DNA of 64,000 nucleotides from Rhizobium sp. CSW-27 (GTDB taxonomy: Bacteria > Pseudomonadota > Alphaproteobacteria > Rhizobiales > Rhizobiaceae), in contig NZ_JAHHZO010000014.1 of assembly GCF_018760785.1 (NCBI RefSeq), positions 50,071-114,070 on the forward strand. The letters run 5' to 3'. The notes under the pieces are model-generated. The model had not been told where the DNA came from. It worked only from the letters and a program-made list of their open reading frames with translations, and did no database searches. Below, in pieces: positions 42,014-50,295 of the stretch (positions are counted from its first letter, which is position 1; the number at the start of each line of letters is the position of its first letter). The translations under genes and the position numbers were made by a program.

Positions 42014-42862
42014 CTAGGCAACCCGTTCCGGCCGAGCCGGGCTTGCAAAGCAGCGGCGCACCTCCGCCTCGTAGGGCCGGCTGACAGGCAGTTGCGCTCC
42101 GTCGCCGGTCACAAGGAAGAGCTTGCCCTTGTCGCGCTTCAGCGCCTCGACATGGGCATCGGCCACCCAGTGCGAGCGGTGGATGCGTCGCCCGGGCGTG
42201 TCGCCGGTCTCGTTCAGTGCATCGGCAAAGCGCAGCAGGATGAGTTCGCGCCCGCGGGAGGTGACGACCTCCGTATAATGATCCTGCACCGAAAGCCGCA
42301 GCAGGTGTCCGCGATTGTCCGGCTTCAGGCGCGCCAGAATGGCAGGCGGTGCTGTGGAGGGCCGGGTGACCGTCTCTTCGCCCGCTGCGGCAGCCTGAGG
42401 GGGCTGGGCCGCAAGGACGGCGGGCTGTGCCGGCCTGCCCGTCGTCAGAAAGGTGAGCAGGCAGAAGATCATGCAGAGCGGCACGGAAACGGTGACCTGT
42501 TCGGCGAATTCGCCGAGCGTGACCGGATCGTTGACGAAGCCTGCCTGCAGCACCACGATCCACGCCGCAATCGGCAGCGCGGCGAGCGCCGAGCCGATCA
42601 TCATGCGCAGCAGCCGCGAGGGCAGCAACGGCGCCAGCAGAAGGTTGCCGGCCACCGCAAACACCACGGCCACGCAGAAGGCAACGCCCTGCAGCAGCAG
42701 CCAGAAGGCCAGGCGCGGCAACAGCGGCATGGCCTTCAGCGTGCCGAAGGGGCCGCTGATGGTAAAGACCGCCACGACGACGCCGACCGTCAGCCAGTAG
42801 CGTGGCGACAGCAGGAAGCCTTCCAATTCACGAAGCGCGGATTGCCGTTTCCCCTCATTCAC
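42014..42862 (-). CDS. Membrane-anchored LytTR-family DNA-binding regulator
   Basis: 282 residues from a GTG at 42862 (GGGGGAA upstream). About four membrane helices occupy residues 20-140, then a Pro/Ala-rich linker, then a LytTR DNA-binding domain at the C-terminus ('LLRLSVQDHYTEVVTSRGRELILLRFADAL', 'IHRSHWVADAHVEALKRDKGKLFLV' in pieces). There is no receiver domain, so activity is likely set by the membrane part. Divergent from the DUF2306 membrane protein 89 bases away, its most likely target. Confidence 0.87.
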   Translation of the reverse strand: MNEGKRQSALRELEGFLLSPRYWLTVGVVVAVFTISGPFGTLKAMPLLPRLAFWLLLQGVAFCVAVVFAVAGNLLLAPLLPSRLLRMMIGSALAALPIAAWIVVLQAGFVNDPVTLGEFAEQVTVSVPLCMIFCLLTFLTTGRPAQPAVLAAQPPQAAAAGEETVTRPSTAPPAILARLKPDNRGHLLRLSVQDHYTEVVTSRGRELILLRFADALNETGDTPGRRIHRSHWVADAHVEALKRDKGKLFLVTGDGAQLPVSRPYEAEVRRCFASPARPERVA

Positions 42863-42951
42863 GAAGCAGTTCCCCCGATTGGCGCAGACAGGCTTTTGCC
42901 AAGCCCCGTTTTGCCGAAGATCGGCACCGAATTCAATCGAGGCTTTGTTCC

Positions 42952-43470
42952 ATGACGCTCGACCCTCTTCTTGAAGCGCCGCTGGCCGTGCAGATCCATG
43001 TGGCAACCATGCTGCCCGCCGCTGTCGTCGGCGCCTTCCTGCTGATCTGGCGCGGCCGTGGAACGCCGGTGCATCGCCTGCTCGGCAGGATATGGATCGG
43101 CGTGATGCTGATCTCGTGCCTGTCCACCGCCTTCATCCACGAATTGCGGGTGTGGGGCGACTTCAACCCGATCCATCTGCTTTCCGTGCTTGTCTTTGTC
43201 GGCTGTCTGCGCGCCGTCTGGCTGGTGCGGCATGGACGGGTTGCGGCCCATCGCCGGCTGGTGACGCAGATGTATGTCGGCGGCATCCTGATTGCCGGCG
43301 GCTTCACGCTGCTGCCCTACCGGATCATGAACCGGGTGGTCTTCGAAGGCAGCAGCCTGCCGCAGCTGCTGGCACTGCTGGCTGCTTTCGTGCTGCCCTG
43401 GTTGCTTTTGTTTCTCGTTCAGCACAACGTGGGCTGGCGTGACGGCACGCGTTCCAAGACGTTCTCCTGA
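42952..43470 (+). CDS. DUF2306 family membrane protein
   Basis: 172 residues, about five membrane helices, with the conserved pattern 'IHVATMLPAAVVGAFLL', 'GTPVHRLLGRIWIGVML' and 'HGRVAAHRRLVTQMYVGGIL' in which histidines sit at helix ends and could bind haem or metal. Function unknown. GAGG nine bases before the ATG at 42952. Paired divergently with a membrane LytTR regulator, an arrangement that suggests direct control. Confidence 0.8.
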   Translation: MTLDPLLEAPLAVQIHVATMLPAAVVGAFLLIWRGRGTPVHRLLGRIWIGVMLISCLSTAFIHELRVWGDFNPIHLLSVLVFVGCLRAVWLVRHGRVAAHRRLVTQMYVGGILIAGGFTLLPYRIMNRVVFEGSSLPQLLALLAAFVLPWLLLFLVQHNVGWRDGTRSKTFS

Positions 43471-43482
43471 TTGCGGATAGCC

Positions 43483-44154
43483 ATGATTACCGTTCACTAT
43501 CTCAACAATTCCCGCGCCCACCGCATTCTTTGGTTGCTGGAGGAGCTGGGGCTGCCCTACGAGGTGAAAACCTACCAGCGCGGACCGGACATGCGCGCCC
43601 CCGGCAGCCTGAAGGCTGTCCACCCGCTCGGCAAGTCGCCGGTCATCGAGGATGAGGGACGCATCATCGCCGAGAGCGGGGCGATCATCGAATATCTGGT
43701 CGATACCTATTGCGCGGGGCAATCCCTGCGGCCGCTGCCCGGCACCGACGAGGCGCTGCGCTATCGCTACTGGCTGCATTACGCTGAAGGTTCGGCCATG
43801 CCGCTTCTGCTGCTGAAGCTGCTGTTCCTGCGGCTGCCCGGGCAGCTGCCTGTCTTCCTGCGTCCCTTCGGCAAGATGATCGCGAGCGGGGTGCAGGCCA
43901 AGCTGGTCGATCCGCAGCTGGCCGATCACCTGGCCTTCTGGAACGCGGAACTGGCGCGCGACGGCTGGTTTGCCGGCGGCGATTTTTCCGCCGCCGACAT
44001 TGCCATGAGCTTCCCGGTGGAAGCCGGCATGACGCGCATGAGCGCCATGGGCGAGGTGCAGGCCGTTCGCCGTTACCTGGAGGCGATCCGTGCGCGTCCG
44101 GCCTATCAGCGGGCGCTCGTGCGCGGCGGCCAGTATGACTATGCCACGAGCTGA
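43483..44154 (+). CDS. Glutathione S-transferase family protein
   Basis: 223 residues. N-terminal thioredoxin-like domain ('VHYLNNSRAHRILWLLEELGLPYE', 'PLGKSPVIEDEGRIIAESGAI') and helical C-terminal domain ('GWFAGGDFSAADIAMSFPVEA'). Likely conjugates glutathione to electrophiles or has an isomerase role; substrate unknown. I use the ATG at 43483; a TTG four codons earlier touches the DUF2306 stop. Ribosome site is weak, so it may be coupled to the upstream gene. Confidence 0.9.
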   Translation: MITVHYLNNSRAHRILWLLEELGLPYEVKTYQRGPDMRAPGSLKAVHPLGKSPVIEDEGRIIAESGAIIEYLVDTYCAGQSLRPLPGTDEALRYRYWLHYAEGSAMPLLLLKLLFLRLPGQLPVFLRPFGKMIASGVQAKLVDPQLADHLAFWNAELARDGWFAGGDFSAADIAMSFPVEAGMTRMSAMGEVQAVRRYLEAIRARPAYQRALVRGGQYDYATS

Positions 44155-44181
44155 GGCGAGGTCGTCCCGCCGGTGGCTTGC

Positions 44182-45177
44182 TCAGCGCTCGCTGTCGAGA
44201 TGCGCCATCTGCATTTCGGCATAGCGGGTGCCGGCGGCGGCCCCCTTGGGTATTGCCTGTTCGATTGCGGCGATATCCTGCGCCGTCGGCGTCACGTCGA
44301 GTGCGGCGAGCGATTCGGCAAGGCGGTCGCGGCGTCTTGCGCCGATCAGCGGCACGATATCCTCGCCCTGCGCCGCCACCCAGGCGATCGCGACCTGGGC
44401 CACCGTGACCTGCCGCGCCTCGGCAATCTTGCGCAGCGCCTCCACCAAAGCCAGGTTACGGTCCAGATTGCCCTCCTGGAAACGCGGGCTCATGGCGCGG
44501 AAATCACTCCTGCCGGTGTCGCGGTCCTTCTGCCAGTGACCGCTGATCAGGCCGCGCGAGAGCACGCCATAGGCGGTGATCCCGATGCCGAGCTCGCGGC
44601 AGGCCGGGAGAATGGCGTCCTCGATGCCGCGCGAGATCAGCGAATATTCGATCTGCAGGTCGCTGATCGGATGAACGCTTGCAGCCCGGCGGATGGTGTC
44701 GGCGCCCATTTCCGACAGGCCGATATGGCGCACATACCCGGCCTCGACCATCTCGGCGATTGCGCCGATGGTCTCCTCGATCGGCACGGCCGGATCGAGG
44801 CGGGAGGGGCGGTAGATGTCGATGTGATCGACACCCAGTCGCTTCAGCGTATAGGCCAGCGCCGTCTTGACCGCCTGCGGGCGGGCATCATAGCCCAGCC
44901 AGCCTCCGTCGGGTCCGCGCAGGGCGCCGAATTTCACGCTGATCGCCACCTTGTCGCGCAGGCCGCCCTTCAGCGCCTCGCCGATCAGCATCTCGTTGTG
45001 ACCCATGCCGTAGAAATCGCCGGTATCGACGAGCGTCATGCCTGCGTCGATTGCTGCATGGATGGTGGCGATGCTCTCGGTGCGGTCGCTCGGCCCGTAC
45101 ATGTCCGACATGCCCATGCAGCCAAGGCCAAGGGCGGAAACCTGCGGGCCTGTCTGTCCCAGTCGACGTGTTTTCAT
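44182..45177 (-). CDS. Aldo/keto reductase
   Basis: 331 residues, TIM barrel using NADPH. Catalytic Asp/Tyr/Lys/His positions are seen in 'LVDTGDFYGMGHNE' (D, Y), 'VAISVKFGA' (K) and the His of the fourth strand region. Start motif 'RRLGQTGPQVSALGLGCMGMSDMYG' is the YdhF/AKR13-like form, often acting on aldehydes or quinones. AAAGGATACC precedes the ATG. Divergent from a LysR gene 113 bases away which probably controls it. Confidence 0.93.
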   Translation of the reverse strand: MKTRRLGQTGPQVSALGLGCMGMSDMYGPSDRTESIATIHAAIDAGMTLVDTGDFYGMGHNEMLIGEALKGGLRDKVAISVKFGALRGPDGGWLGYDARPQAVKTALAYTLKRLGVDHIDIYRPSRLDPAVPIEETIGAIAEMVEAGYVRHIGLSEMGADTIRRAASVHPISDLQIEYSLISRGIEDAILPACRELGIGITAYGVLSRGLISGHWQKDRDTGRSDFRAMSPRFQEGNLDRNLALVEALRKIAEARQVTVAQVAIAWVAAQGEDIVPLIGARRRDRLAESLAALDVTPTAQDIAAIEQAIPKGAAAGTRYAEMQMAHLDSER

Positions 45178-45290
45178 GGTCGGTATCCTTTCGCGTGATG
45201 TCCGGTCTGTCCGGCTGGCTCTCTTCTAGCTTCGGCTGGTCTGTGCGATAATCCGGCGCATGACGCACGACCTGTTCGGATATTCGTACA

Positions 45291-46205
45291 ATGACTGATC
45301 TTCCACTGGCGGACCTCGATGTCTTCGCCGCCGTTGCCCAGCACCGAAGCTTTCGGGCGGCGGCAAAGTTGCGCAATGTCTCGGCCTCCTCGCTTTCCGA
45401 TTCGGTGCGGCGGCTGGAGGCGCGGCTTGGCGTGCGCCTGCTGAACCGCACCACCCGCAGCGTGACGCCGACCGATGCGGGGGAGCGTCTGCTGCAGCGC
45501 CTGCGCCCCGGCCTCGCGGACATTGCAGCCGCGCTCGACGGCGTGAACGACTTCAGGGACCGGCCCGTCGGGCGTCTTCGACTCAATGTGCCGGGCATTG
45601 TCGCCCGCACCATCCTGCCGGATATCGCCGCGCGCTTTCTGGCCCTTCATCCCGGCATCACGCTGGAGGTTTCCACCAATGACGCGCTTATCGATGTGAT
45701 CGGCGAAGGCTTCGATGCCGGTGTGCGTTATGAGGAATCCCTGCAACCGGACATGATTGCGGTGCCCATCGGGCCGCGCCTCCAGCATTACGTAGCCGCG
45801 GCCGCCCCCGGCTATCTGGCCGCCCATGGCGTGCCGGCCCATCCGCAGGACCTGCTGCAACACCGTTGCATTCTGCATCGCTTTTCCAGTGGCCGCATGC
45901 TTGCCTGGGTCTTCGAGGAGAAGGGCGGGCGGGAATTGTCCATCCTGCCGCCGGCGCGCATCATTGCCGAGACCTCCGACCTTGAGGTGGAACTGGCCTG
46001 CCGCGGGCTTGGCATTGTGTTTTCCTTCGAGGATTTCCTGCGGCCGGCCCTTGCCCGTGGTGATCTGGTGTCGGTGCTGCAGGACTGGTCGCCGAGCTTC
46101 TCCGGGCCTTTCCTCTACTATAACAGCCGGCACCACATGCCTTCGCCACTCCGGGCCTTCGTGGAATTCCTGCGCGCGGAACACAAGCGGGCAGAAGCGG
46201 TTTGA
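45291..46205 (+). CDS. LysR-family transcriptional regulator
   Basis: 304 residues. HTH in 'HRSFRAAAKLRNVSASSLSDSVRRLEARLG', then the effector domain ('GRLRLNVPGIVARTILP', 'DAGVRYEESLQPDM'). The subgroup (DhcR/PgrR-like) typically represses or activates a divergent oxidoreductase gene; here that is the aldo/keto reductase. Start at ATG 45291; a ribosome site is not obvious. A strong terminator lies 107 bases after the stop. Confidence 0.92.
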   Translation: MTDLPLADLDVFAAVAQHRSFRAAAKLRNVSASSLSDSVRRLEARLGVRLLNRTTRSVTPTDAGERLLQRLRPGLADIAAALDGVNDFRDRPVGRLRLNVPGIVARTILPDIAARFLALHPGITLEVSTNDALIDVIGEGFDAGVRYEESLQPDMIAVPIGPRLQHYVAAAAPGYLAAHGVPAHPQDLLQHRCILHRFSSGRMLAWVFEEKGGRELSILPPARIIAETSDLEVELACRGLGIVFSFEDFLRPALARGDLVSVLQDWSPSFSGPFLYYNSRHHMPSPLRAFVEFLRAEHKRAEAV

Positions 46206-46312
46206 CCCGTGTCGGCCCGATCCATCACGCGTGCTGAAGCATCCCGCAATTCTTTTGCTGGATCCTCAGCCCGGCTTGCCTGTTGGATGAGCATTCGCTA
46301 GAGAAAACCAAG

Positions 46313-46346
46313 GCCGTTTGCCCGAAATCGGGGCAACGGCTTTTTT
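46313..46346 (+). terminator. Intrinsic terminator immediately upstream of the MATE gene
   Basis: Ten-pair stem with one bulged T (GCCGTT-T-GCCC with GGGC-AACGGC), then six T at 46341-46346. It is 18 bases before the MATE start, so it either ends the lysR transcript or attenuates the MATE mRNA. Confidence 0.75.
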
Positions 46347-46364
46347 CGTTCTGGAGTTTTGTAC

Positions 46365-47747
46365 ATGGCGACCCATCCTGCTGCCGTGGCCGGGCAGGCC
46401 GGTGACAATTCCTGGTCGGCGCATGCGCGCGCGACCATCGGGCTCGGCGTACCCTTCGTCGGGGCGCAACTGGCCCAGATGGCGATCAACACGACGGACG
46501 TGGTGATGATCGGCTGGCTGGGAACGACACAGCTTGCGGCGGCGGTCCTTGCCACGCAGATCTTCTTCGTCGTCTTCATTTTCGGCACCGGCTTTTCCAG
46601 CGCCGTCGTGCCGCTGGTGGCGCAGGCCGTCGGGCGAGGGGATGCGGTGCAGGCGCGCCGCTCGGTCCGCATGGGCATGTGGCTGGTGATTGCCTATGGT
46701 ATCGTCACTGCACCGCTCCTGTGGTTTTCCGAGAGCCTGCTTCTGGCGCTCGGGCAGGAGGCGGATATCGCGGCCCTGGCGCAGGGCTATCTGCGCATTC
46801 TGCAGTGGGGCATCTTCCCGGCGCTGCTGCTGATGGTTCTGCGCTCCTTCGCCAGCGCGCTGGAGCGCGGCGGCATCGTGCTCTATGTCACCCTCGGCAT
46901 GTTCAGCCTGAACGCGGTCCTGGATTACGGCCTGATCTTCGGCCATTTCGGGCTTCCGCAATGGGGGCTGCAGGGCGCCGCGATCGCCTCCCTTGGCGCC
47001 AACACACTCGGCTTCCTGCTGATGGTTGCCTATATAGAGAGCCGACCGGAGATGCGCGCCTACGAACTCTTCGTGCGCTTCTGGCGGCCGGACTGGGTCG
47101 CCTTCCGGGAAATATTCGGGCTTGGCCTGCCGATCAGCTTCACCATCCTGGCCGAGGCCGGCCTGTTTGCGGCGGCCTCGCTGCTGATGGGGCTTCTGGG
47201 CAAGCAGCAGCTTGCCGCCCACGGCATCGCACTGCAGCTCGCCTCCATCGCCTTCATGATTCCGCTGGGGCTTTCCCAGGTCGCAACGGTGCGGGTGGGG
47301 CTCGCGCATGGCCGCCAGGATCCGCTCGGCGTGCGCCGCGCCGCGCTCGTGGTTCTTCTGGTGGGGCTTGTCATCTCGATGATCGGCAGCGGCTTGTTCG
47401 CCCTGCTTCCGGCACAGCTGGGCGCCCTCTTCCTCGATACCCGCCAGTCCGATGCGCAAGCGGTGCTGACGCTTGCCGTGCCGCTGATCATTGCCGCCGG
47501 CGCCTTCCAGATGTTCGACGGGCTGCAGGCGGTGGCTGCCGGCCTGCTGCGCGGCCTGAAGGATACCAAGGTGCCGATGGTGCTGGCGCTCGTCGCCTAC
47601 TGGCCGGTCGGCTTCTTCTGCGCCTGGCTGTTCGGCTTCGTCCTCCACCTGGGCGGCCCCGGCATCTGGATCGGCTTTGTCACCGGGCTGATGGCGGCTG
47701 CCATCATGCTGAGCCTGCGCTTCTGGCTTCTGGTGCGGCGCACATAA
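46365..47747 (+). CDS. MATE-family efflux transporter (NorM type)
   Basis: 460 residues, twelve membrane helices in two halves. 'NTTDVVMIGWLGTTQLAA' and 'GTGFSSAVVPLVAQAVGRGD' are the NorM-type N-lobe marks; 'QQLAAHGIALQLASIAFMIPLGLSQVATVRVG' (in parts) marks the C-lobe. Exports cationic drugs or metabolites using Na+ or H+. The ATG at 46365 has GGAG nine bases upstream, directly after the terminator hairpin. Convergent with carA. Confidence 0.93.
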   Translation: MATHPAAVAGQAGDNSWSAHARATIGLGVPFVGAQLAQMAINTTDVVMIGWLGTTQLAAAVLATQIFFVVFIFGTGFSSAVVPLVAQAVGRGDAVQARRSVRMGMWLVIAYGIVTAPLLWFSESLLLALGQEADIAALAQGYLRILQWGIFPALLLMVLRSFASALERGGIVLYVTLGMFSLNAVLDYGLIFGHFGLPQWGLQGAAIASLGANTLGFLLMVAYIESRPEMRAYELFVRFWRPDWVAFREIFGLGLPISFTILAEAGLFAAASLLMGLLGKQQLAAHGIALQLASIAFMIPLGLSQVATVRVGLAHGRQDPLGVRRAALVVLLVGLVISMIGSGLFALLPAQLGALFLDTRQSDAQAVLTLAVPLIIAAGAFQMFDGLQAVAAGLLRGLKDTKVPMVLALVAYWPVGFFCAWLFGFVLHLGGPGIWIGFVTGLMAAAIMLSLRFWLLVRRT

Positions 47748-47753
47748 AGAAAA

Positions 47754-47774
47754 GGCCCGCTGCAAAAGCGGGCC
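47754..47774 (-). terminator. Rho-independent terminator of carA
   Basis: Eight-base stem GGCCCGCT/AGCGGGCC with a five-base loop, followed on the minus strand by TTTTCTTT. Also lies just after the MATE stop and may serve both. Confidence 0.8.
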
Positions 47775-47808
47775 ATCTATTTCGGTCGTGTCTCGCCGGA
47801 CAGCGGGC

Positions 47809-49014
47809 TCAGCGTTCGGCGAGTGCCGGCTCACCCTTCTTCTCGCGCACCATGTTGATGAAGCGGCGGAAGAGGTAGTGGCTGTCCTGCGGGCCGGGGG
47901 AGGCCTCCGGGTGATGCTGTACGGAGAAGACCGGCTTGCCGGCAAGCCGCAGGCCGCAATTGGTGCCGTCAAACAGGGAAATGTGGGTTTCCTCGACGCC
48001 TTCCGGCAGCGATTTGGAATCCACCGCAAAGCCGTGGTTCATCGAGACGATCTCCACCTTGCCCGTTGTGTGATCCTTGACCGGGTGGTTGCCGCCGTGA
48101 TGGCCCTGATGCATCTTTTCGGTACGGGCGCCAAGCGCGAGGCCCAGCATCTGGTGGCCGAGGCAGATGCCGAAGGTCGGCGTTCCCGTCTTGATGACCT
48201 CCTGGATCACCGGCACGGCATAGTCGCCGGTGGCGGCCGGGTCGCCCGGACCGTTGGAGAGGAAGACGCCATCCGGCCGGAGCGCCATGATGTCTTCTGC
48301 CGAGGTCTTGGCCGGAACCACCGTGACCTTGCAGTCAAGGCCGGCAAACAGGCGCAGGATGTTGCGCTTCACGCCGTAATCGACGCAGACGATGTGATAT
48401 TTGGCGTCCTCGGGCGAGAGCGAACCATAGCCTTCGTTCCACACCCAGGGCGTTTCCGTCCACTGCGAGGACTGACCGGACGTGGCTTCCTTGGCGAGAT
48501 CGAGGCCGACCAGGCCGCCCCAGGCTCGGGCTTCCGCCTGCAGCGCCTCGATGTCGAACACGCCGTTCGGGTCATGGGCGATCACGGCATTCGGTGCGCC
48601 GTTCTCGCGGATCCAGGCGGTCAGCGCGCGGGTGTCGATGCCGGACAGGCCGATGATGCCGCGCGAGGACAGCCAGTCGTTGAGGTGACGGCCGGCGCGG
48701 TAGTTCGACGGTTCGGTGATGTCGGCCTTGAAGATGACGCCGACCGCGCCGCGGCGGGCGGCCGGCGTCAGGTCCTCGATGTCTTCCTCATTGGTGCCGA
48801 TATTGCCGATATGGGGGAAGGTGAAGGTCACGATCTGACCCAGATAGGAGGGATCGGTCAGGATCTCCTCGTAGCCGGTAAGCGCCGTGTTGAAGCAGAC
48901 TTCTGCCGTTACCTTGCCCGTGGCGCCGATCCCGTGGCCTTCGATGACCGTTCCGTCGGCGAGGACAAGAACGGCGGTCGGCTTGCGGGTGGTCCAGGGT
49001 GCTGTCTCAGTCAT
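47809..49014 (-). CDS. carA: Carbamoyl-phosphate synthase small (glutaminase) subunit
   Basis: 401 residues. Hydrolyses glutamine and passes ammonia to CarB. N-terminal CarA domain ('FNTALTGYEEILTDPSYLGQI'), then a class I amidotransferase with the catalytic Cys in 'GICLGHQML' and His/Glu in 'SVQHHPEASPGP'. ATG at 49014 gives the standard 'MTETAPWTTRKPTAVL'. carB is about 6 kb downstream on the same strand, each with its own terminator. Divergent from yqeY. Confidence 0.97.
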   Translation of the reverse strand: MTETAPWTTRKPTAVLVLADGTVIEGHGIGATGKVTAEVCFNTALTGYEEILTDPSYLGQIVTFTFPHIGNIGTNEEDIEDLTPAARRGAVGVIFKADITEPSNYRAGRHLNDWLSSRGIIGLSGIDTRALTAWIRENGAPNAVIAHDPNGVFDIEALQAEARAWGGLVGLDLAKEATSGQSSQWTETPWVWNEGYGSLSPEDAKYHIVCVDYGVKRNILRLFAGLDCKVTVVPAKTSAEDIMALRPDGVFLSNGPGDPAATGDYAVPVIQEVIKTGTPTFGICLGHQMLGLALGARTEKMHQGHHGGNHPVKDHTTGKVEIVSMNHGFAVDSKSLPEGVEETHISLFDGTNCGLRLAGKPVFSVQHHPEASPGPQDSHYLFRRFINMVREKKGEPALAER

Positions 49015-49339
49015 GTCGGTTCGTCTCCGCCCGTTGCCCGTCCGCTTGAAGCGGCGGGATGCCGGGGCCATGTATGGTCGCAGAAAAGGAGGCGGCGAGA
49101 TCGATCCCGCGCCTGTGTCCTGGTTAATTCTCGTGCAGGTGCCGGAAAATAACGGAAGCGGGCGGGTCGGTCAATTGCACCCCCTTGCGCGAGGGGAATT
49201 ATCCCGGTCTGATGGTCAAGGCCCGATGCCGCCGATTGATCCGCCCTGCCGGCTGGTCTAAGAGGGCGGCGCCAGAACAAGGAAACGCGGTGGCCCTTCA
49301 GCCGGCCTTCCCGTGCCTTTCCCAAGGAGAACAACAAAG

Positions 49340-49792
49340 ATGATGCGCGACAAGCTTGCCAATGCGATGAAGGAAGCCCTCAAGGCCAAGGAGGCCCGCC
49401 GGCTGTCCACCGTCCGTCTGATCCAGACGGCGATCAAGGATCGCGACATCGCCAATCGCGGCGTCGGCAAGGACCCGGTCAGCGATGATGACATCCTGCA
49501 GATCCTGCAGAAGATGATCAAGCAGCGCGAGGAATCGGCCAAGATATATGACGAAGGCGGCCGCGGCGAACTGGCGGATCAGGAACGCGAGGAAATCACC
49601 ATCATCCGTGACTTCATGCCCGAGCAGATGAGCGACGAGCAGGTGGTCGAAGCCTGCAAGGCGGTGATCGCCGAGATCGGCGCACAGGGCCTGCGCGACA
49701 TGGGCAAGTGCATCAGCCTGCTCAAGGAACGCTATGCCGGCCAGATGGACTTCGCCCGCGCCTCCGCAATCGTCAAGGATCTGCTGAAATAG
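49340..49792 (+). CDS. yqeY: GatB/YqeY domain protein
   Basis: 150 residues, all-helical. 'MRDKLANAMKEALKAKEARRLSTVRLI' and the C-terminal 'DMGKCISLLKERYAGQMDFARAS' are typical. The C-terminal part resembles the tail domain of GatB that binds tRNA in the amidotransferase. Role of the stand-alone protein is unproven. AAGGAG lies ten bases before the ATG at 49340 (a second ATG follows immediately). Conserved upstream of dnaG-rpoD in rhizobia. Confidence 0.93.
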   Translation: MMRDKLANAMKEALKAKEARRLSTVRLIQTAIKDRDIANRGVGKDPVSDDDILQILQKMIKQREESAKIYDEGGRGELADQEREEITIIRDFMPEQMSDEQVVEACKAVIAEIGAQGLRDMGKCISLLKERYAGQMDFARASAIVKDLLK

Positions 49793-49819
49793 GCGTCATT
49801 CCCCTCGAAAAGACCCGGG

Positions 49820-49852
49820 GCGGCTGGCGCGGATCGCGTTTCAGCCGCTTTT
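49820..49852 (+). terminator. Terminator of yqeY
   Basis: Stem GCGGCTG (49820-49826) / CAGCCGC (49842-49848), with an inner GCG/CGC, then TTTT. Confidence 0.65.
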
Positions 49853-50295
49853 GCGTTTCTGTTCGCTGACGCAGGTATATTGCCGCAAGGAACTTCGTCC
49901 CGGTCAGGCCATGTGCGCGGTCCATGAAAGCAAGCGAGGCAGGACTGGGGGAAGTCCTGCCTCTGACGCCTGGACATTGCACGGCATCCGGGGGAAGGAT
50001 GCCAGTGCTAGGGATGCGTTATGGGGGGACACATCCCTGTGCGTTGCGCTTCCTGCTAGAGAGAGTGGGACGTCAGGAAGCGACGATGAAGACATACGCC
50101 CCGGACGATGCCGCTTTCAAATTACAAAGACTTAATTTTTCGGGGCGTTGGACTGCCTTAGTTTTGACGCAACGCAGCATGCATTTTCGCCGGTTAAATC
50201 CGCGGTCGGGCCTGTGAATTGCGGGTGTCGCCCGGCGCCTGCGATGGTGTTTGCCGGGCAAGGTGCCTATATGGACTGTGGTCCGTGAGGTGATG
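49853..50295 (+). other. Intergenic region upstream of dnaG
   Basis: About 440 bases. No convincing gene, though a 43-codon frame at 50085-50216 has AGGAAG before its ATG. AT-rich around 50110-50160 (GTTTTGACGC), where the dnaG-rpoD promoter may lie. GTGAGG just before dnaG is its ribosome site. Confidence 0.45.
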
